Below are positions 45,465 to 57,683 of a DNA stretch of 64,000 nt, piece by piece. Position numbers and translations under genes: made by a program. Under the pieces are notes generated by a model. The model searched no databases and was not told where the DNA came from. It saw only the letters and a list, made by a program, of their open reading frames with translations. Each line of letters begins with the position of its first letter. Position 1 is the stretch's first letter. The DNA comes from Ixodes scapularis (lineage: Eukaryota; Arthropoda; Arachnida; Ixodida; Ixodidae): positions 79,598,795 to 79,662,794 of the forward strand of contig NW_024609835.1 of assembly GCF_016920785.2 (NCBI RefSeq). Reading direction: 5' to 3'.

Positions 45465-45472
45465 GAGTGCAG

Positions 45473-46980
45473 TCTACATCTGTGAGTCCAGGAACCGACG
45501 TTTTGCTGAAGCCGTCAACAAAACGTCATGGTACGCGGAACACGGTAACGGTTCGCTAAAAGTCCCTATTGACAAGACACTTTCTGCAGACAGTCAGGAT
45601 TTCGTTCAGCGCGCCTACTAAATGATCATCTCGTATGTCACAAGCATGAAATAAAAACTAGCAGTTGGTTCGTGCACGGAAGACCAGTGGAGCCTGATTG
45701 ACGTCAGTTATCAGAACCACGCAGATGTCCTCCTAAAAGACCGAGAACTCAAGGCTCCTTAAAAAATAGTGCCTATTGCGAAATGCGTAATAAAATCGAA
45801 TGCACGCTAAAAAGGAAAGAAAAGAAAGCCACACATGTTATACTCTGTTTTATACATAGTGTGCAACGCTGTCAAAGCTACTGACGCAAGCGCGTGGCTT
45901 CATCCACGGTTTCATATGCGCGAGATCAACGAGATCAAGCCCTGAGCTCGCGCCAGCAGCTTTGACAGCGTTGTATATTAAGTATGAAAGGGAGGATAGG
46001 CGAAAGCGTGATGCTGCGGTCATGTTCCACGGACGCTTGCGTGAAGCGCGCGCGCGAGCGGCCAGCTCCTGCTGAGGGCGGCGAGCTTCCTCGCATTGCT
46101 CATGTCTAGCCAACGAAAGTGGCTGTGACGTAAGGTCCCACCGGCGCAGCATCGAAGCTTGTGTTGCGCTGGGCGAGGGTCAAACCATCCGTGTTGTTTC
46201 TCCCTAAACCTCAGTTAGCCATCTTTATATTTTTTTTTGAGAAATGCCTTCATTTTGGTGTAAGATTTCAGATTGCATTATGGTGTAAGAGGGTTTCTCC
46301 GCTGCAACCCAAGGCGCAAGCGCAGCGTTACCAAGATGTATTCACAGCACTTATTGGGCATGCGAAATGTCTCAACCCAAGAAAACACAAAAAAAAAAAA
46401 AACGGAATACCATTTTCACTTCGTTTAGATCAGCAGACACGACGTGAGTGGTCGTGCCCGTTCACATTATCTCAACCCGAACAGTCTCATGCTGATCGCG
46501 CCTACAAGCTTTTGTCCGTCGCAATTAGCAAGTTACCAGCGATGACTGTCCACCTTGCTGGCTCTTCAATACAGTTTGTCGCACACACCTGTCGCAGTAG
46601 GGCAACATTGCCTTGTACTGAAACTTGCATGTGCGAAAACGCTGCTGTGTTGGAGGCTGCCATTGCACACTTATTTTTGTCTTCAAACACGGCTCCAAAG
46701 AATTTTATAAACGATTCTGTGTTATTCGCTTATTTTGCAGTCTAATTTGTTCTCGGCTGGAGTTCGTAAGTGTTTTGTAGAATTCTATCACAGCAGAAGA
46801 GGTTAAGTTCAGAAGAGGTTAAATCGAATCGTTGATGATCGTTATTTTAAACGAAGGTGTCTTCATGACCACGCGTACAGGGTCGAGATTCTCGGGTTAC
46901 AAATGCTACCAAAACGATGAGTTGGGCGGGACTTACTACTGTTACACAAAATAATTTATGGCCAAATAGACAACAGCTTG
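45473..46980. other. Intronic stretch with an inverted repeat and an unassigned 194-codon frame
   Basis: GTGCAACGCTGTCAAAGCT (45861) is inverted at 45950-45977 (AGCTTTGACAGCGTTGTA), making a 28-bp stem. A similar sequence is at 2480-2508. The open frame 46161-46745 (194 codons) is long by local standards but has a poly-Lys run and no recognised domain. It could be a gene remnant of a DNA transposon. Confidence 0.4.
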
Positions 46981-47140
46981 CTCTGTTGTCTTGACTTTCA
47001 CCTGCCTTTACGTTCCAGTGTATACACGCCAGTTTCTTTTATCCGGGCTCCAAGGAGAAACTCTGTTCGATCTCACACATTCAACTGTCGTTGAATGCCA
47101 TATCATCAAGTACTTCGGTTGTGCTTGGGCTCGGAATCCA

Positions 47141-47262
47141 CTGCGCAGAGTGGATTTTGAGCATCTATCTCTCCACTGCGCACAGTGGAGAGATAGTGCA
47201 ACCAACCTCTGCTGCGCTGTCATTGCGCGACGTAGCAGAGGCTGGTTGCACTATCTCTCCAC
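47141..47262. repeat. Nested palindromes
   Basis: CTATCTCTCCACTG-CGCA-CAGTGGAGAGATAG (about 47166-47197) is a perfect palindrome. Its right arm also pairs with TTGCACTATCTCTCCA at 47246-47261, through a stem with CCTCTGCTGCG/CGTAGCAGAGG. The same arm can therefore take part in two alternative hairpins. Confidence 0.85.
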
Positions 47263-47621
47263 GGGGCGTGGTGCCGCCAGGGCCGAGATGCGCTCCGATA
47301 GCAAACCGAAACTTAAAAACCCATCGATTTTGTGCAGTTTTTCAGAAAGCCGTAAAATGTGTCGCGTGGCTTCTATCGCTCTGCAATTTGTTGATTTAGT
47401 GTTTTTCAATGATGCTAAGCAATTTTCTAATTTAAACCATGCCCTTGAACACAATATTAAAAAGTTAATTACGCAAAAATAATTAACAACTTAATTATCC
47501 TGGACTTTAATAATTTTCCTAAATGGGCCCCTGGCCCAGGACCAAACCGCCAGAAGCCTTTTTTCGTTGCGATGAGTAGTTTTCGCAGGAGTAATTTGGC
47601 CTGCGTTCTCTGAAACACCCT
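47263..47621. mobile_element. Half of an ACAGGGTGT-type foldback element
   Basis: Ends TCTGAAACACCCTGT at 47621, the inverted form of the ACAGGGTGT terminus at 29358. A block near 47.39-47.44 kb (TTTAGTGTTTTTCAATGATG) matches 29.79-29.83 kb. Its other end is not resolved; the nested palindromes at 47.14-47.26 kb may be its core. Confidence 0.5.
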
Positions 47622-47622
47622 G

Positions 47623-47749
47623 TATATGTATGTATGTATGTACGTATGTATGTACACATGTACGTATGTATGTATGTATGTATGTATGTATGTATGTATG
47701 TATGTATGTATGTATGCATGTATGTATGTATGCATGTTTTTATGTATGT
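47623..47749. repeat. (TATG)n microsatellite
   Basis: About 125 bp of TATG units with a few TACG, CACA and CATG variants, directly abutting the foldback terminus. Long open frames on both strands here are artefacts of the 4-bp period. Confidence 0.95.
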
Positions 47750-49330
47750 CTTAGTTTTATCTGTTTGCGGTTTGCGAGATCAACGCTAATTCAGTCCGGG
47801 CAAGCTTGGCTATGTACACCATTTCCAAAAAATACCGCAGGTCCGCAAAACGCAAAACCCTGATTGACCTTGGAGCATCGTATTTCACCACGCTATTTCT
47901 TTGCGTATGCAAAGCGCTTGCGTACGCTGTATTAAAACTTTATAATATATTTGTGCTTTGTCCTGTTTGGATGTTTCGCATCTTGCACTGAAACTGACTT
48001 GTAGCAGAAATCATTCATATGGGCTTTCCGCATCACAATTTCAATGCGGCCTCACATCTTTTCCTGCTAGTTACGTCCCTGAAATGGATAGCCGAAAAAT
48101 AAAGAGTATGCCGTAGTTAAAATAATTGAGGAATCACAACTTTATAAAAATAATAAAATACAAGTAATGGGCAAGTAATTCCAATGCTCGCGATGGATTA
48201 CATTTACTTCTAATGATATGTCGCAGACAAACCAAAATTCCTATTTGACCAAGCGGCATCGTTCAATTAATAATTATTTCCCATCCTTTCTGTGCATCAA
48301 ACATCTTCACTGAAATGGTCATTTGAATTTAGTTATTTAAAATAAGTTATTTTAAACCATGGCTAAACATGAAATATCTTGTTGTCTTTTCAAGTTAGTT
48401 TACTAAATGTAGATAATTACAATGCGCTGATGTTCTCCTTCAGGAGCTGAGGAAGGAACTCAATCGCGCTTGTTTTAAAAATGTCTGTGCATAAAATAAG
48501 CCATAAAATAGTTCACACTGAAGTTTAGCAAAAATGCATGCAAAGGACGTAAATTAATGAGCTGAAGGCTTACCATCCCTCTCCTCTTCCGGCACGAGCT
48601 TCATACGGGCATAGACATCTCCCACGAACGCCTTGTTCCTGCGCCTTTCGGAGGAAATGGCCAGGACCTAGATCACACAGCGCTTTACCTGTGCTCCAAC
48701 CTTCACTGTGGTGTCGAGCTTCGTTATTCACTAAAATTCCTGTTCAATCTGTTATAGGAAAATAAAAGGAGAAAATTTCGTTTGCTCAACTGTATACGAG
48801 AGCAGAGAAGGTTGTAACTGCCGCGAGTGCAGGTCCTTAGCTCATGCTATTCGAAAGGTCATCTCCAGGCAAAAGGCTAATCTTTAAATTTATCTGGAAT
48901 CACACAATTAGTCATCAAAACATGTCCGTCTCTAAAATTGACGTCCCCACTAACAAAGTGCCCTGATACAATTGTAACAAATAACGTTGGTAGCCCTGCA
49001 GAGTCTCTATCTCTGTCTTTTTCTTCTATCTCTGTTTTTGTACGTTTTTTTCGTCTCCCAATTTCAAGCTGGCCCTGTACTAATAACGAATATGCCCTGT
49101 TCTTGTCTAGAAAGATCTTTTCTCATGGCTGCACACATATCTGAGGTTGCAAGAGTTGTGGGTAGTGGAAGCACAATCCAGCTCGGGAAACAACGGCGTT
49201 CTGGTACTGTCAAGAGCAAAAACTTTTGCGGTCAAACACACTTGCTTCCATATGTACGGTCAGTGATTTTTTAGAGCGCAGCTCTTAGGCGCCCATTTCC
49301 GGAATTCGCGGCGTCGGCATCGGCGTAACC
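47750..49330. other. Intronic stretch without a recognised gene
   Basis: AT-rich with short frames lacking domain motifs. No paired terminal repeats found. Confidence 0.45.
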
Positions 49331-49567
49331 GTCCCGCTAAATTTAGTGGGGAATTGAATTGGTGTTGAGGTCACGTGTCGTAAATTTTCCCGCTAAATGT
49401 AGCGGGAAAAAATGACGTCACATGCCTTTGTGTCACGTCACCCATGAACAAATTCAGTTTCTTCGCTAGATTTAGCTGGAAAACGGACGTCACGGGATCT
49501 CAACACCAATCTGAATTTGTGTGGTCAAGTGGCCTTAATTTTCCAGCTAAATTTAGTGGGGAAACTG
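49331..49567. repeat. Four-unit array of spaced palindromes (GCTAAATTTAGC type)
   Basis: Palindromic cores at about 49331, 49385, 49458 and 49538, of the form TTCCCGCTAAATTTAGCGGG with substitutions, are separated by 30-55 bp spacers carrying TGACGTCA/TCACGTCA-like words. The design matches the larger array at 58.53-59.09 kb. Confidence 0.75.
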
Positions 49568-49722
49568 TGGGAGGAGAGGAGGGTACGGAGGGGGAGGATG
49601 GATGGGTACGCAGGAAGAGGAGAGGAGGGTACGGAGGGGGACGAGAGGAGGAGGATGAGGAGGAAAGAAGGGGAGAAGGACGGAAGGAGAAGAGGAGGGG
49701 GAGGGCAGGAAGGAGGATGATT
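49565..49722. repeat. Polypurine tract with imperfect tandem units
   Basis: About 155 nt almost entirely A/G on the + strand, including two copies of GAGGAGGGTACGGAGGGGG. Just downstream, CCTCTCCTCCGTACCCT (49731-49747) is complementary to that unit, so a hairpin is also possible. Confidence 0.85.
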
Positions 49723-52712
49723 GGCATACCCTCTCCTCCGTACCCTGGCCACCCCCTCCTGAACAGCTGCACTCTAATTTCGCATTACATGGATTTTTAA
49801 ACGTCTTTCAATATTTCTTTACAATTCTTATTTTAATTTAAAAATAACTGCCATGAAATAACGCAAACTTTATGACTGAAAAAGGATATTCAAGAATTTG
49901 GGACGTTGCGGCCCTTCCGGCCAGCTCGCTTGGCTCGATCGAATCTCTTCAGTGCGGCTTAAGCTGACCCCCTCCCCCCCCCCCCCCCCCCCGTCCTCTT
50001 AAAAAAAAGTGTGGCGTTACAACCGGTCAAGTGGTATGTCATATCTTCACTCGGGTGATAAACACAAATCGTTAATATAAAAATCGGACCTTCTCGAGAG
50101 AGATTTGCAATGAAATCCTAATTATTTTGATTGGAAACTTTGACAATGTAACATTGGGTACAAAAATTTGCACAAGGCGTGAATACCTAGGAGGCCATTT
50201 CGAGGCTAGAGAGGGGCTTTGAGGAGGATTGAAAATTTGAAATGACACCCTGCACGCTGCAAAAAAGTTAAATGGTTCGAATAGAGCGGGACCCCGATTG
50301 AGCGCCCCCAGTTTATGCGACGTCCCGCATTTTACGACGAGTAGCTCGTTCCCGGTGAACTCCCCTTAGAAGTTATGCGTTCAAAGCCAGGATTACACGA
50401 CGTGAGATATACCAGACCTACCTACAATGACGATGTGCAAAAAATGTCGAGTAGTACCAAAGAGTGCCCGGCGCACGCTTCAGGCTCTCAATTTCCAAGT
50501 CTTCTATCGATCGCGCTTCGTGAAAATGGAGACGTGACTTCGCCACTCTCAGGACGATTCGTAATTAGTGCGGAAAGCGCCTGCTATCCAGTTTTAAAAC
50601 ATCTAATATAGTCAAAGGGCATATCAAACGCACCCCTCCCCCTTTCCAGCAAACTTCTCAGCCCACCGTGCTAGTAGGTAGACTCCTTCATGCCAGTTGC
50701 TTTTTCAACGAAACCTTTACCAAGCTAGCGGTAAAGCTTGGCGAGAGCAAAGCGGCTGCTTTAAAAATAATTGGGTTCATCAGACTCCTAAACTGCTCCT
50801 GTACAGTTTCATCAGGTAAAACAGAGGCTTACCCTACCATAGGCCCCTTCCGTCTTTCCGTTCAAAAACATAACAAGCGCGTGCCGTTATTTGTTCGTGA
50901 TTATTTCCATGAATTGTGTGGGCGCTTGCTCAGTGTTCTACACTAGGTCTCACCTTGGTCGATGCTTGCCTTGCTGCTGTAAAGACAACCTATTTTCGTT
51001 GCAATAATTTTGTGAGAAAATCTGTGAGGCCTCAAAGCTCCATAGAGCGTGCCCTCTGGCACAGGAAACTATTCAGGTCAAGGTACGCAGAATATCGACA
51101 GTCTTTCTGGTGAGCGATCTCCAAATAGGCGCCAAGCTTTCGTCTAGGAGATTGCTCGGCTTATACAATACATCAAGCAGGGCATTCTATCTCTAAGTTT
51201 GAAATCTCTGTTCTCATACAACAATGGGAAAGCCAAAGGCACAAAGTGCAGGCCATTCCAAGTAGTTGCTTTTCATCAACAAGTTTGCTGAATGAGAGAA
51301 ATACGCTCGGCACTTCGTTAAGCTCAGATGCCATAACTTTTTGGGGCAAGGAACAGAATGGCATAGAATGCTGGTTACATTGAACCGGAGCCTAAGAGCG
51401 GTTTTCTACAGCCATGTGGATGTCTTCGAAGCATACTGATGATCGCTGAAGGTCCTAGGTTGAGAAAAGCTCCGAAACCTGGCATTAGACCAAGAGATAA
51501 AGCCCATAATCTGATTTAATACAGTGTTTTGATTTTTTTTAAAGTTTGAATGCTATTTTAATTTAAGCAAAGCAATTTCTGTATAATGTTAACAGTGAAA
51601 AAAATTAGGTAACAAGACACTAACACAGGCTCTTTATTTAAAACTGGCATGCTCGAGATACTGTTATCGAAGGCTTTTGCTTTGAAGTACGGATGCCTCT
51701 CTTTCTATTAAGAGCTGTATTTACATGCCATTTTTTAGCACGTATATATTAAACCCTTGCTTCGGTGGGTGGTATTTGGCCTATATTTCTTTTCTGTGAG
51801 CGAAGTGAGCAGTATATGTTATTCTTCCTGACTCTTGAGAAGCAAAAGGATTCTGTGAAGTGTTAGACACTCAAAAATCCTATCTGTTGGGCAATGTGCC
51901 TCGCCATTTACCTTGATTTTCTTAGCTTTCTGGACTTTTCATGGGCTTCCCAAGTTCACTGTTTACTATTGGACATCTCCTAATTTTAACGTTAAAAAAG
52001 CACTGCAAGCAAAAAAAAAAAGATTTTTTTAGAGGGCGTTTTGTGCTTGCTTTGCCGGCACTTTCTTGTTCCTATCTTAATCGCGTCAAAAGTGTAATAA
52101 TTCCCAAAATAATTTTTTTTTAAAGTATTATTGAAATATTTTAAGCATCACGCAATAACTCAACTTGGCTTTTTCTCTCATTTCATAGCTAATATGAAAG
52201 GCAGCTAAAATCCGGCTGCAACCAGTGCAGACAACTAGTTGGTCGAACGCACGCGAGGTTCACAAGTACACCGCTTCCGCACCCGCATATTCCTCAGGGA
52301 GAAAAGGAGTGGCCTGATTTGTGCACCTCTACACTGTTTGAACAGGTTCCAGGTATATCCGGTTGGAGAAGGGTGTAAGAGTGCACGATATACGCAAGTA
52401 CATCCTTTTTTTTTTTTTCTTAGAGAATACGATAAAAAAGTGCTTCGTGCTATATCACGACTCTGGATAGAGGTGAGGCGCGTCTTGAACGTGTTCATTT
52501 TTATTACTCACAGCGCCGTCCTGGGTAGAAGAGGGTTTGTACAATACCTTGCAAGAGAGCAAGGATCGCGACGAGAAGAAGACGACGTGTAAAGAAGAAA
52601 TCTGAAAGGAGTACCGGCTCGACGGTTTTCTTCTTCTTGTTTTATTACCATCCAGAGGCCTCCATTAAAAAACGGTCTCAATCGCAGCGGCTCCTTGGCT
52701 TCCTCGCTGAAA
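49723..52712. other. Intronic stretch with a C19 tract
   Basis: C19 at 49974-49992. Frames at 50375-51113 are open for up to 92 codons but carry no motif I recognise. 52239-52592 (117 codons) likewise. No gene is supported. Confidence 0.4.
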
Positions 52713-54168
52713 CAGCGTTACTACACCTTCATTACTTTCGCGGTAACTTTTATCTGTAATGCATTACTTTCTAGAAACATTGGTTGTAAATGTAGTTCAG
52801 TTATTTTTTTTAAAGTCACAAGGAAAGCAAAAAATGTCACTGTTACTTTCCAATTTTTTTTTTTCAAAATTAAAAGTAGAAGATACCCGCAGAATCAAAA
52901 GAGCACTTTTTTTTTTACTTTCTAGACATTCTGGCTGTGTCTCCTGCGTCTGCATTTTGATGGCGCCACATTTTGAATACGCAGCCGACTCACGTGTCAC
53001 AATCCGGCCACAGTAAATATATTTAGGAACACTTTTAAGCTTCAAATTCTGCATTTACATCGGGCCACGAAGCTTAAATAACAAAGCTGAGCACTTTTTC
53101 ACGTAGTAAGTGAATATGTCAGTTTAAAGCACTAGGTTTTTTATTGTATCAAATGCGTTTTAGCAGACCCCCCCCCCCCCCCCCCGTATGCAAGAAACTT
53201 CGTCTGACCGTCCACCCATGATTATCTCCGCTAAATTGCAAGTCTCATAACCTGAAATGAATTAGAAATACAGGCCACTCCTCGAGACGACTGTTCCACG
53301 CTTTCTATATAAATTTAAAGTATCGCTTTTTAAATATTCCATTCCGTGCATTACAGGACTTTGCGGATAAACAACTCTGCCATTTTCTGTTTACTGTACT
53401 TCATTGTTTCTAAGTCATCGCTTTGCCATATGAGATGTGGAACGAAACATGCGAAGTGATCCAATAGCAGAAGCACGTATGTAAAGGAAAAGCGCCTCTG
53501 GGCAGTTTATAGACAATATTGACAGGGAAGCCATGAGATGTATGAAGGCGACAACGACCCTTCCCTTCAGTTCCCGTTTATTTACTTATAATTAAAAAAA
53601 AAATGCCCGATTGTTGTGTCTACTGGTGATGTGCAGTGGTGGAAAATTAAAATCCCTGTGCCAACAGCTCTGCGTAGCATCGAGCTTGTCTCGGCACGCA
53701 GAAGTATGTTTGTACAACAAAAAACAGCCGTTCCACGAAACGCGCCAGATGATCATTTGGTCAGAAAAGGAAGGGGAACGCTTTTGCCATCGAGAAATGA
53801 CATATATCTTGTAGAAATAAAAAAAAAAGAAAGCTACTCTTGGGCTACTCCTGATCTACAGCATGATAGAGACACTTGGTATATTTTACTCTCTGCAATG
53901 GACCTGCGCTGTGTCAGTTCTATCGTTTGTCTGGAAAATTTAGTGTTATTTCTTGGAAGAGAAATAAAACAGAAACGACGTCACATTTCTGTGAGAAACT
54001 ATAATGCGACGAGTTCCGTTTTTATTTAAATGGCTGCAACTGTAACGGCAAGGGCTCACTTTTCTAACTCTTTTCCTAAAAGTAACTGCAACTGTAATTA
54101 ATTACTTGTCTTTAGAAGTAACTCTAACGGTAAAGGTTTACTCTTCAAAGGTAAGTTCCTCAATACTG
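52713..54168. mobile_element. Candidate hAT-type element, weak
   Basis: CAGCGTTACTACACC with TTACTTTCGCGGTAACT-type subterminal DNA at the left, and AAGTAACT/GTAACTGC motifs followed by CTCAATACTG at the right (54.05-54.17 kb). The flanking 8-mers do not match. An internal frame (53616-54029) has no clear transposase signature. A C18 tract lies at 53168-53185. Confidence 0.4.
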
Positions 54169-56207
54169 TCACAGCAAAGACAACTGGCTATCAATTTGGC
54201 AGCGTGAAATAGTACCGTTTCAGAAATCATCCTGCCCAGGCGGTCCAGAGAAAAACGCGGCGATCTAATGACGGCACAGCACAACATGTCCATACCAGAA
54301 AAGCGAACGTCTTTGAGATTATAGAGCAGAAAGCGGGGAATCGATCCTAAAAGGCTGAACTCCATGGAGCGAATTATTCGCGACTCCAGCGAAACGGACG
54401 CCACCAAGCGGGAAAACGGGGAACCAGCCGGACCAGGTCGCTCCGCGCCCCTCCGCGTCTCTGGCGGCTTTTGCGGACACGTGTTGTCGGCGCGGTGGTG
54501 AACAATCTAATTTGATGAAGGTCCGAACATTTCTTAAGTGTGCCAGAGTATTCAGTAGTGTGGTAAAGCCTCAGTAGATTGCTTCCTTGCTTCACGTGTT
54601 TAAAAGGCCGTTTACTCCACAACACACGGTCGCGTGCTCTCGATTTCTTGGATGGGGAGGAATCACGGAAAAACGTTTTGATTTCTTGTCTGTCTCGAAT
54701 CACATTCAAAGTGACGACTATTTGGTAACTGATAAGTGGTCTCTTTATAAGGATGTAGAACAGTGGACTGAGGGCGACAGACAAGGTGTTTCACTGGAGG
54801 GAACACCAATGTTGCGGTCAAGTGAATGGGAAGGTTCGATAGCTGCTTTTCTTGAGTTTGGTTGTGTTCGATTCGCTTCAACTTTAACCACCCACGGCGG
54901 TCGGTGCGTTGGCTATTCATCTTGGCTGCTTTCCGCCGAAAAAGCCTCTAGACCACACTGAAGGAGTTGGGCTGATTTCGCAATTACTTGATTCAGTAAA
55001 ACCTGCTCGCTGCAAATGATGAATGAGGGAAATTATCTCCTTTCAAAAGGTGGGGGACTCGTCTAGCAAAGTTAGAAGCTGTCGCGGAATTTTGATCTAG
55101 CGGCTTCATTATTTATATTATACCCCAGTCGAAGCCAGCAGCAATAAATATCTATATTGCTCAGGTTGACCGGCCACAAAAAATACTAATTTTCTCCATT
55201 CAGGATTCGAAGCAAAGTTCAATGCAGAGAGATTCTGCGTGAATATCCGTTTAAGATTCTCTTCAGTTTGTCTCCGTGCTGCCGGCTAGAACCATTTGGC
55301 TAAGTTTAAGTAGTATGTCTCTTTTGAATATACTTTTATTCAGCAGTTCACCTAATAGCTAGTCAACTAAGCTCATATTTCAACCCGAAGAATCTACTAA
55401 TATCGCTTTAGTGGGACATAGTGCGTAATATAATACATAACCCGCTCGTCAAAATGACTTCTCGATTGCTACTAAAACCTGAATTGAAATACGAGTATCA
55501 GCTGCTTAGTGGGGCGCCGGCGGGTAAACATGGTCCTTGGCTCAAGAAGCGCTTGCTTAATTTTCGTAATTTTCCTGCACCATGTGTTGTTTACCCAGCA
55601 GACGACTCGAGCTGTTTCTTAAACGTGTACACGCACAAAAGCTTGATTTCGCGGACAGATAAGTCGCATGGTCGAGGCATGCGAGTCAGCTGAAAATTAC
55701 TCTCGGTGGAACAATTCTGTAGTCATCGCCGCTTTCACTAGATGATCAAAACTGATTAGTATATTACCGTCTCTCCGGATCCCATAGTTTCGGTTTGGAA
55801 CGAAATCTCCGAAACGAAAGTTTGACATGAAAATAACGAAAAACACCTGGAAAGTAAAACTATGCTTCGCAAGTTTATGTGCACCGGCTACACTTAACCG
55901 TCTCAGTTCAAATACGTGTAAAATTGGGCATTAAACAAAAGAAAATATGCTAAATTGAACGCGCCACCTGTTCAGGCGGCCCGGCCGAGCCGACGCGACC
56001 TGGACTCAGCCGCAATGTTTGTTTGGTGGTGGCACCCCCTATAGGTCGCTGGAGTCGGGACGAATAACTGACGAACTTCGCCCGGCGGCACGCTCGTTTG
56101 GCGCGCGACGTTGCAGCCACTGTGATGATGCCACGCACAGAGCCAAAGCTGCCGGGCAAAATTCGTCGAGTTTTTGTTGCTTAGGTGACGTTGCTCTGCT
56201 ACTGCAA
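54169..56207. other. Intronic stretch without a recognised gene
   Basis: Frames at 54374-54961 and 55421-55693 show no domain. A CpG-rich block lies at 55.97-56.16 kb. No supported feature. Confidence 0.4.
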
Positions 56208-56476
56208 TAGACCCTTTCAGAAATTGTGAAATTATGCATAGATTATGCGCAGCCGCCATTAAGTTGGTCTCATCGCTTCCAACGTGAAGCCCGTGATTGG
56301 TTCCGAGTTCGCCCCGAATATTGAAGCAGCACTCGTGTGGAATTCGTTTCGATCCAAGTACACTCTGAATGCTCACGAAGCACTCGTGTCCAAAGCTTGC
56401 TCACAGTGCATGCCCAACTAATGACGACCGAACATAATCATCTATGCATCATCTCGTAATTTCGAAGAGGGTTTAT
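56208..56476. mobile_element. Small MITE with ~40-bp inverted ends, TA-flanked
   Basis: GACCCTTTCAGAAATTGTGA... followed by TTATGCATAGATTATG at the left is matched, inverted, by CATAATCATCTATGCATCAT...TTCGAAGAGGGTTTA at the right. TA sits at both outer edges, as in Tc1/mariner-type elements. It is 270 bp and non-coding. Confidence 0.55.
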
Positions 56477-57312
56477 TAGCGAAAAAAACATTTAGGCTTT
56501 TGAAACTGTCAGTAGACGGCTTTGCCTTTTGAACACGGTTCATTCCGCTTAGAAAATCCGTTCTGCAATCAACAAACTATGTTATCAAGATACGTTTAGA
56601 TCCAAAATTTGTTGCGAAATCGTGTAAATAAGTTTACAAACAGTAAATTTTCTTAAGTGTGCCTGCGAGAGCCTTTCTGGAGAAAGACGCAGTCGCAACA
56701 AAATTTCCCTGCTAAACTAGCTATACTTGTGAAATAATTAAAAAAAAAGGGTGAGAACTTACGGACCGTTAGTGCCGCCCTGCCACCGAACGGTGTCGTG
56801 TCACAAAGGAATGTTCAACGAGCTCACATGTCATTCACCGGCTCCCAATTCTTTGATCTGACATGCTACCGACAGCCTCGATTGCCTATGACCCGTTCAA
56901 GTGAAAACGTCGTGGCGCCGTGTTAAAATAGCCTCTTCACATCAAAAAGTAATATTACACTTAAGGATGGAAACCAGCTTGCCACCAAGGGTGCTACAAA
57001 CAACAACATTGTTGGTGTTCGTAACACCCTGAAGTAGTGTTCTGGCATCCCAGCTATAATTTAGGCGAGCTACAAGTTTAGAAGCAACACGAGCCTTAGC
57101 GAAATGGTTGCTTATGACATTGTCAGCAATAAGCTCACGCCTAGGGAAAACTAATGATACGTATAGAAATAGAAAACGTATGCATACCGGAAGCACCAGG
57201 GTTTTCCAGTAAATGGCGCCACTGGGTTGATTGCCATGCACTAAAGGAAGTACACCTTGGACACCGATGCCGCTAACAGCCTTCATACTTTGGTTGCGCA
57301 GGAATGGCAGTT
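56477..57312. other. Intronic stretch without recognised features
   Basis: The 135-codon minus-strand frame at 56942-57349 has no recognised motif. Nothing else is apparent. Confidence 0.4.
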
Positions 57313-57683
57313 CAGGGGTGGCCAGGCTGACCTGGCCTAAGAGCCGCAAACAAAACCACGAAACTTCTAAGAGCCGCGGGGGGGGGGGGAGGGAACTTAA
57401 TTTTTTTCAGAGTCTGATTGTACGTATGGGAGCACAAGGCTGTACGGTTGTACGTATGGGAGCACAAGGCTGTACGGCTGTACGTATGGGAGCACAAGGC
57501 TGTCAAACTGCAAGCTGCAGTATGCTTTATTCTGAAATCCTTTCTTTGTTTTTTTTTTCCTGGGAAGACGCGGAAAGGGGCGAAGGAGGGGGGGGGGGGG
57601 GTCCCCTCACGAGGATCCGCGAGCCGCACTTGGACCAGCAAAGAGTCGCATGCGGCTCGCGAGCCGCGGTTTGGCCACCCCTG
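57313..57683. mobile_element. hAT (Charlie-like) MITE, CAGGGGTGGCCA ends
   Basis: CAGGGGTGGCCAGGCTG at the left and TTTGGCCACCCCTG at the right are inverted. The right end also carries GAGCCGC/GCGGCTCGCGAGCC motifs, the hallmark of a widespread hAT group. Flanks TGGCAGTT and TTCTAGTT match at 5 of 8. Inside are two poly(G) runs and a three-copy 30-bp tandem repeat (57420-57502). No transposase. Confidence 0.75.
57420..57502. repeat. Three-copy 30-bp tandem repeat
   Basis: Units begin at 57420, 57450 and 57480, each GTACGTATGGGAGCACAAGG plus CTGT and a variable end. The units are nearly identical, so the expansion is recent or conversion-maintained. Confidence 0.95.

Noticed and set aside
46161..46745. 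194-codon frame
   Set aside because: No recognised domain, contains a homopolymer-derived Lys run, and no family match could be named.
47469..47863. Open frames with Tyr/Ile/His or Met/Tyr/Val/Cys repeats
   Set aside because: They are translations of the (TATG)n microsatellite.
49500..49772. Pro/Ser-rich or Glu/Gly/Arg-rich frames
   Set aside because: They are products of the polypurine tract and carry no domain.
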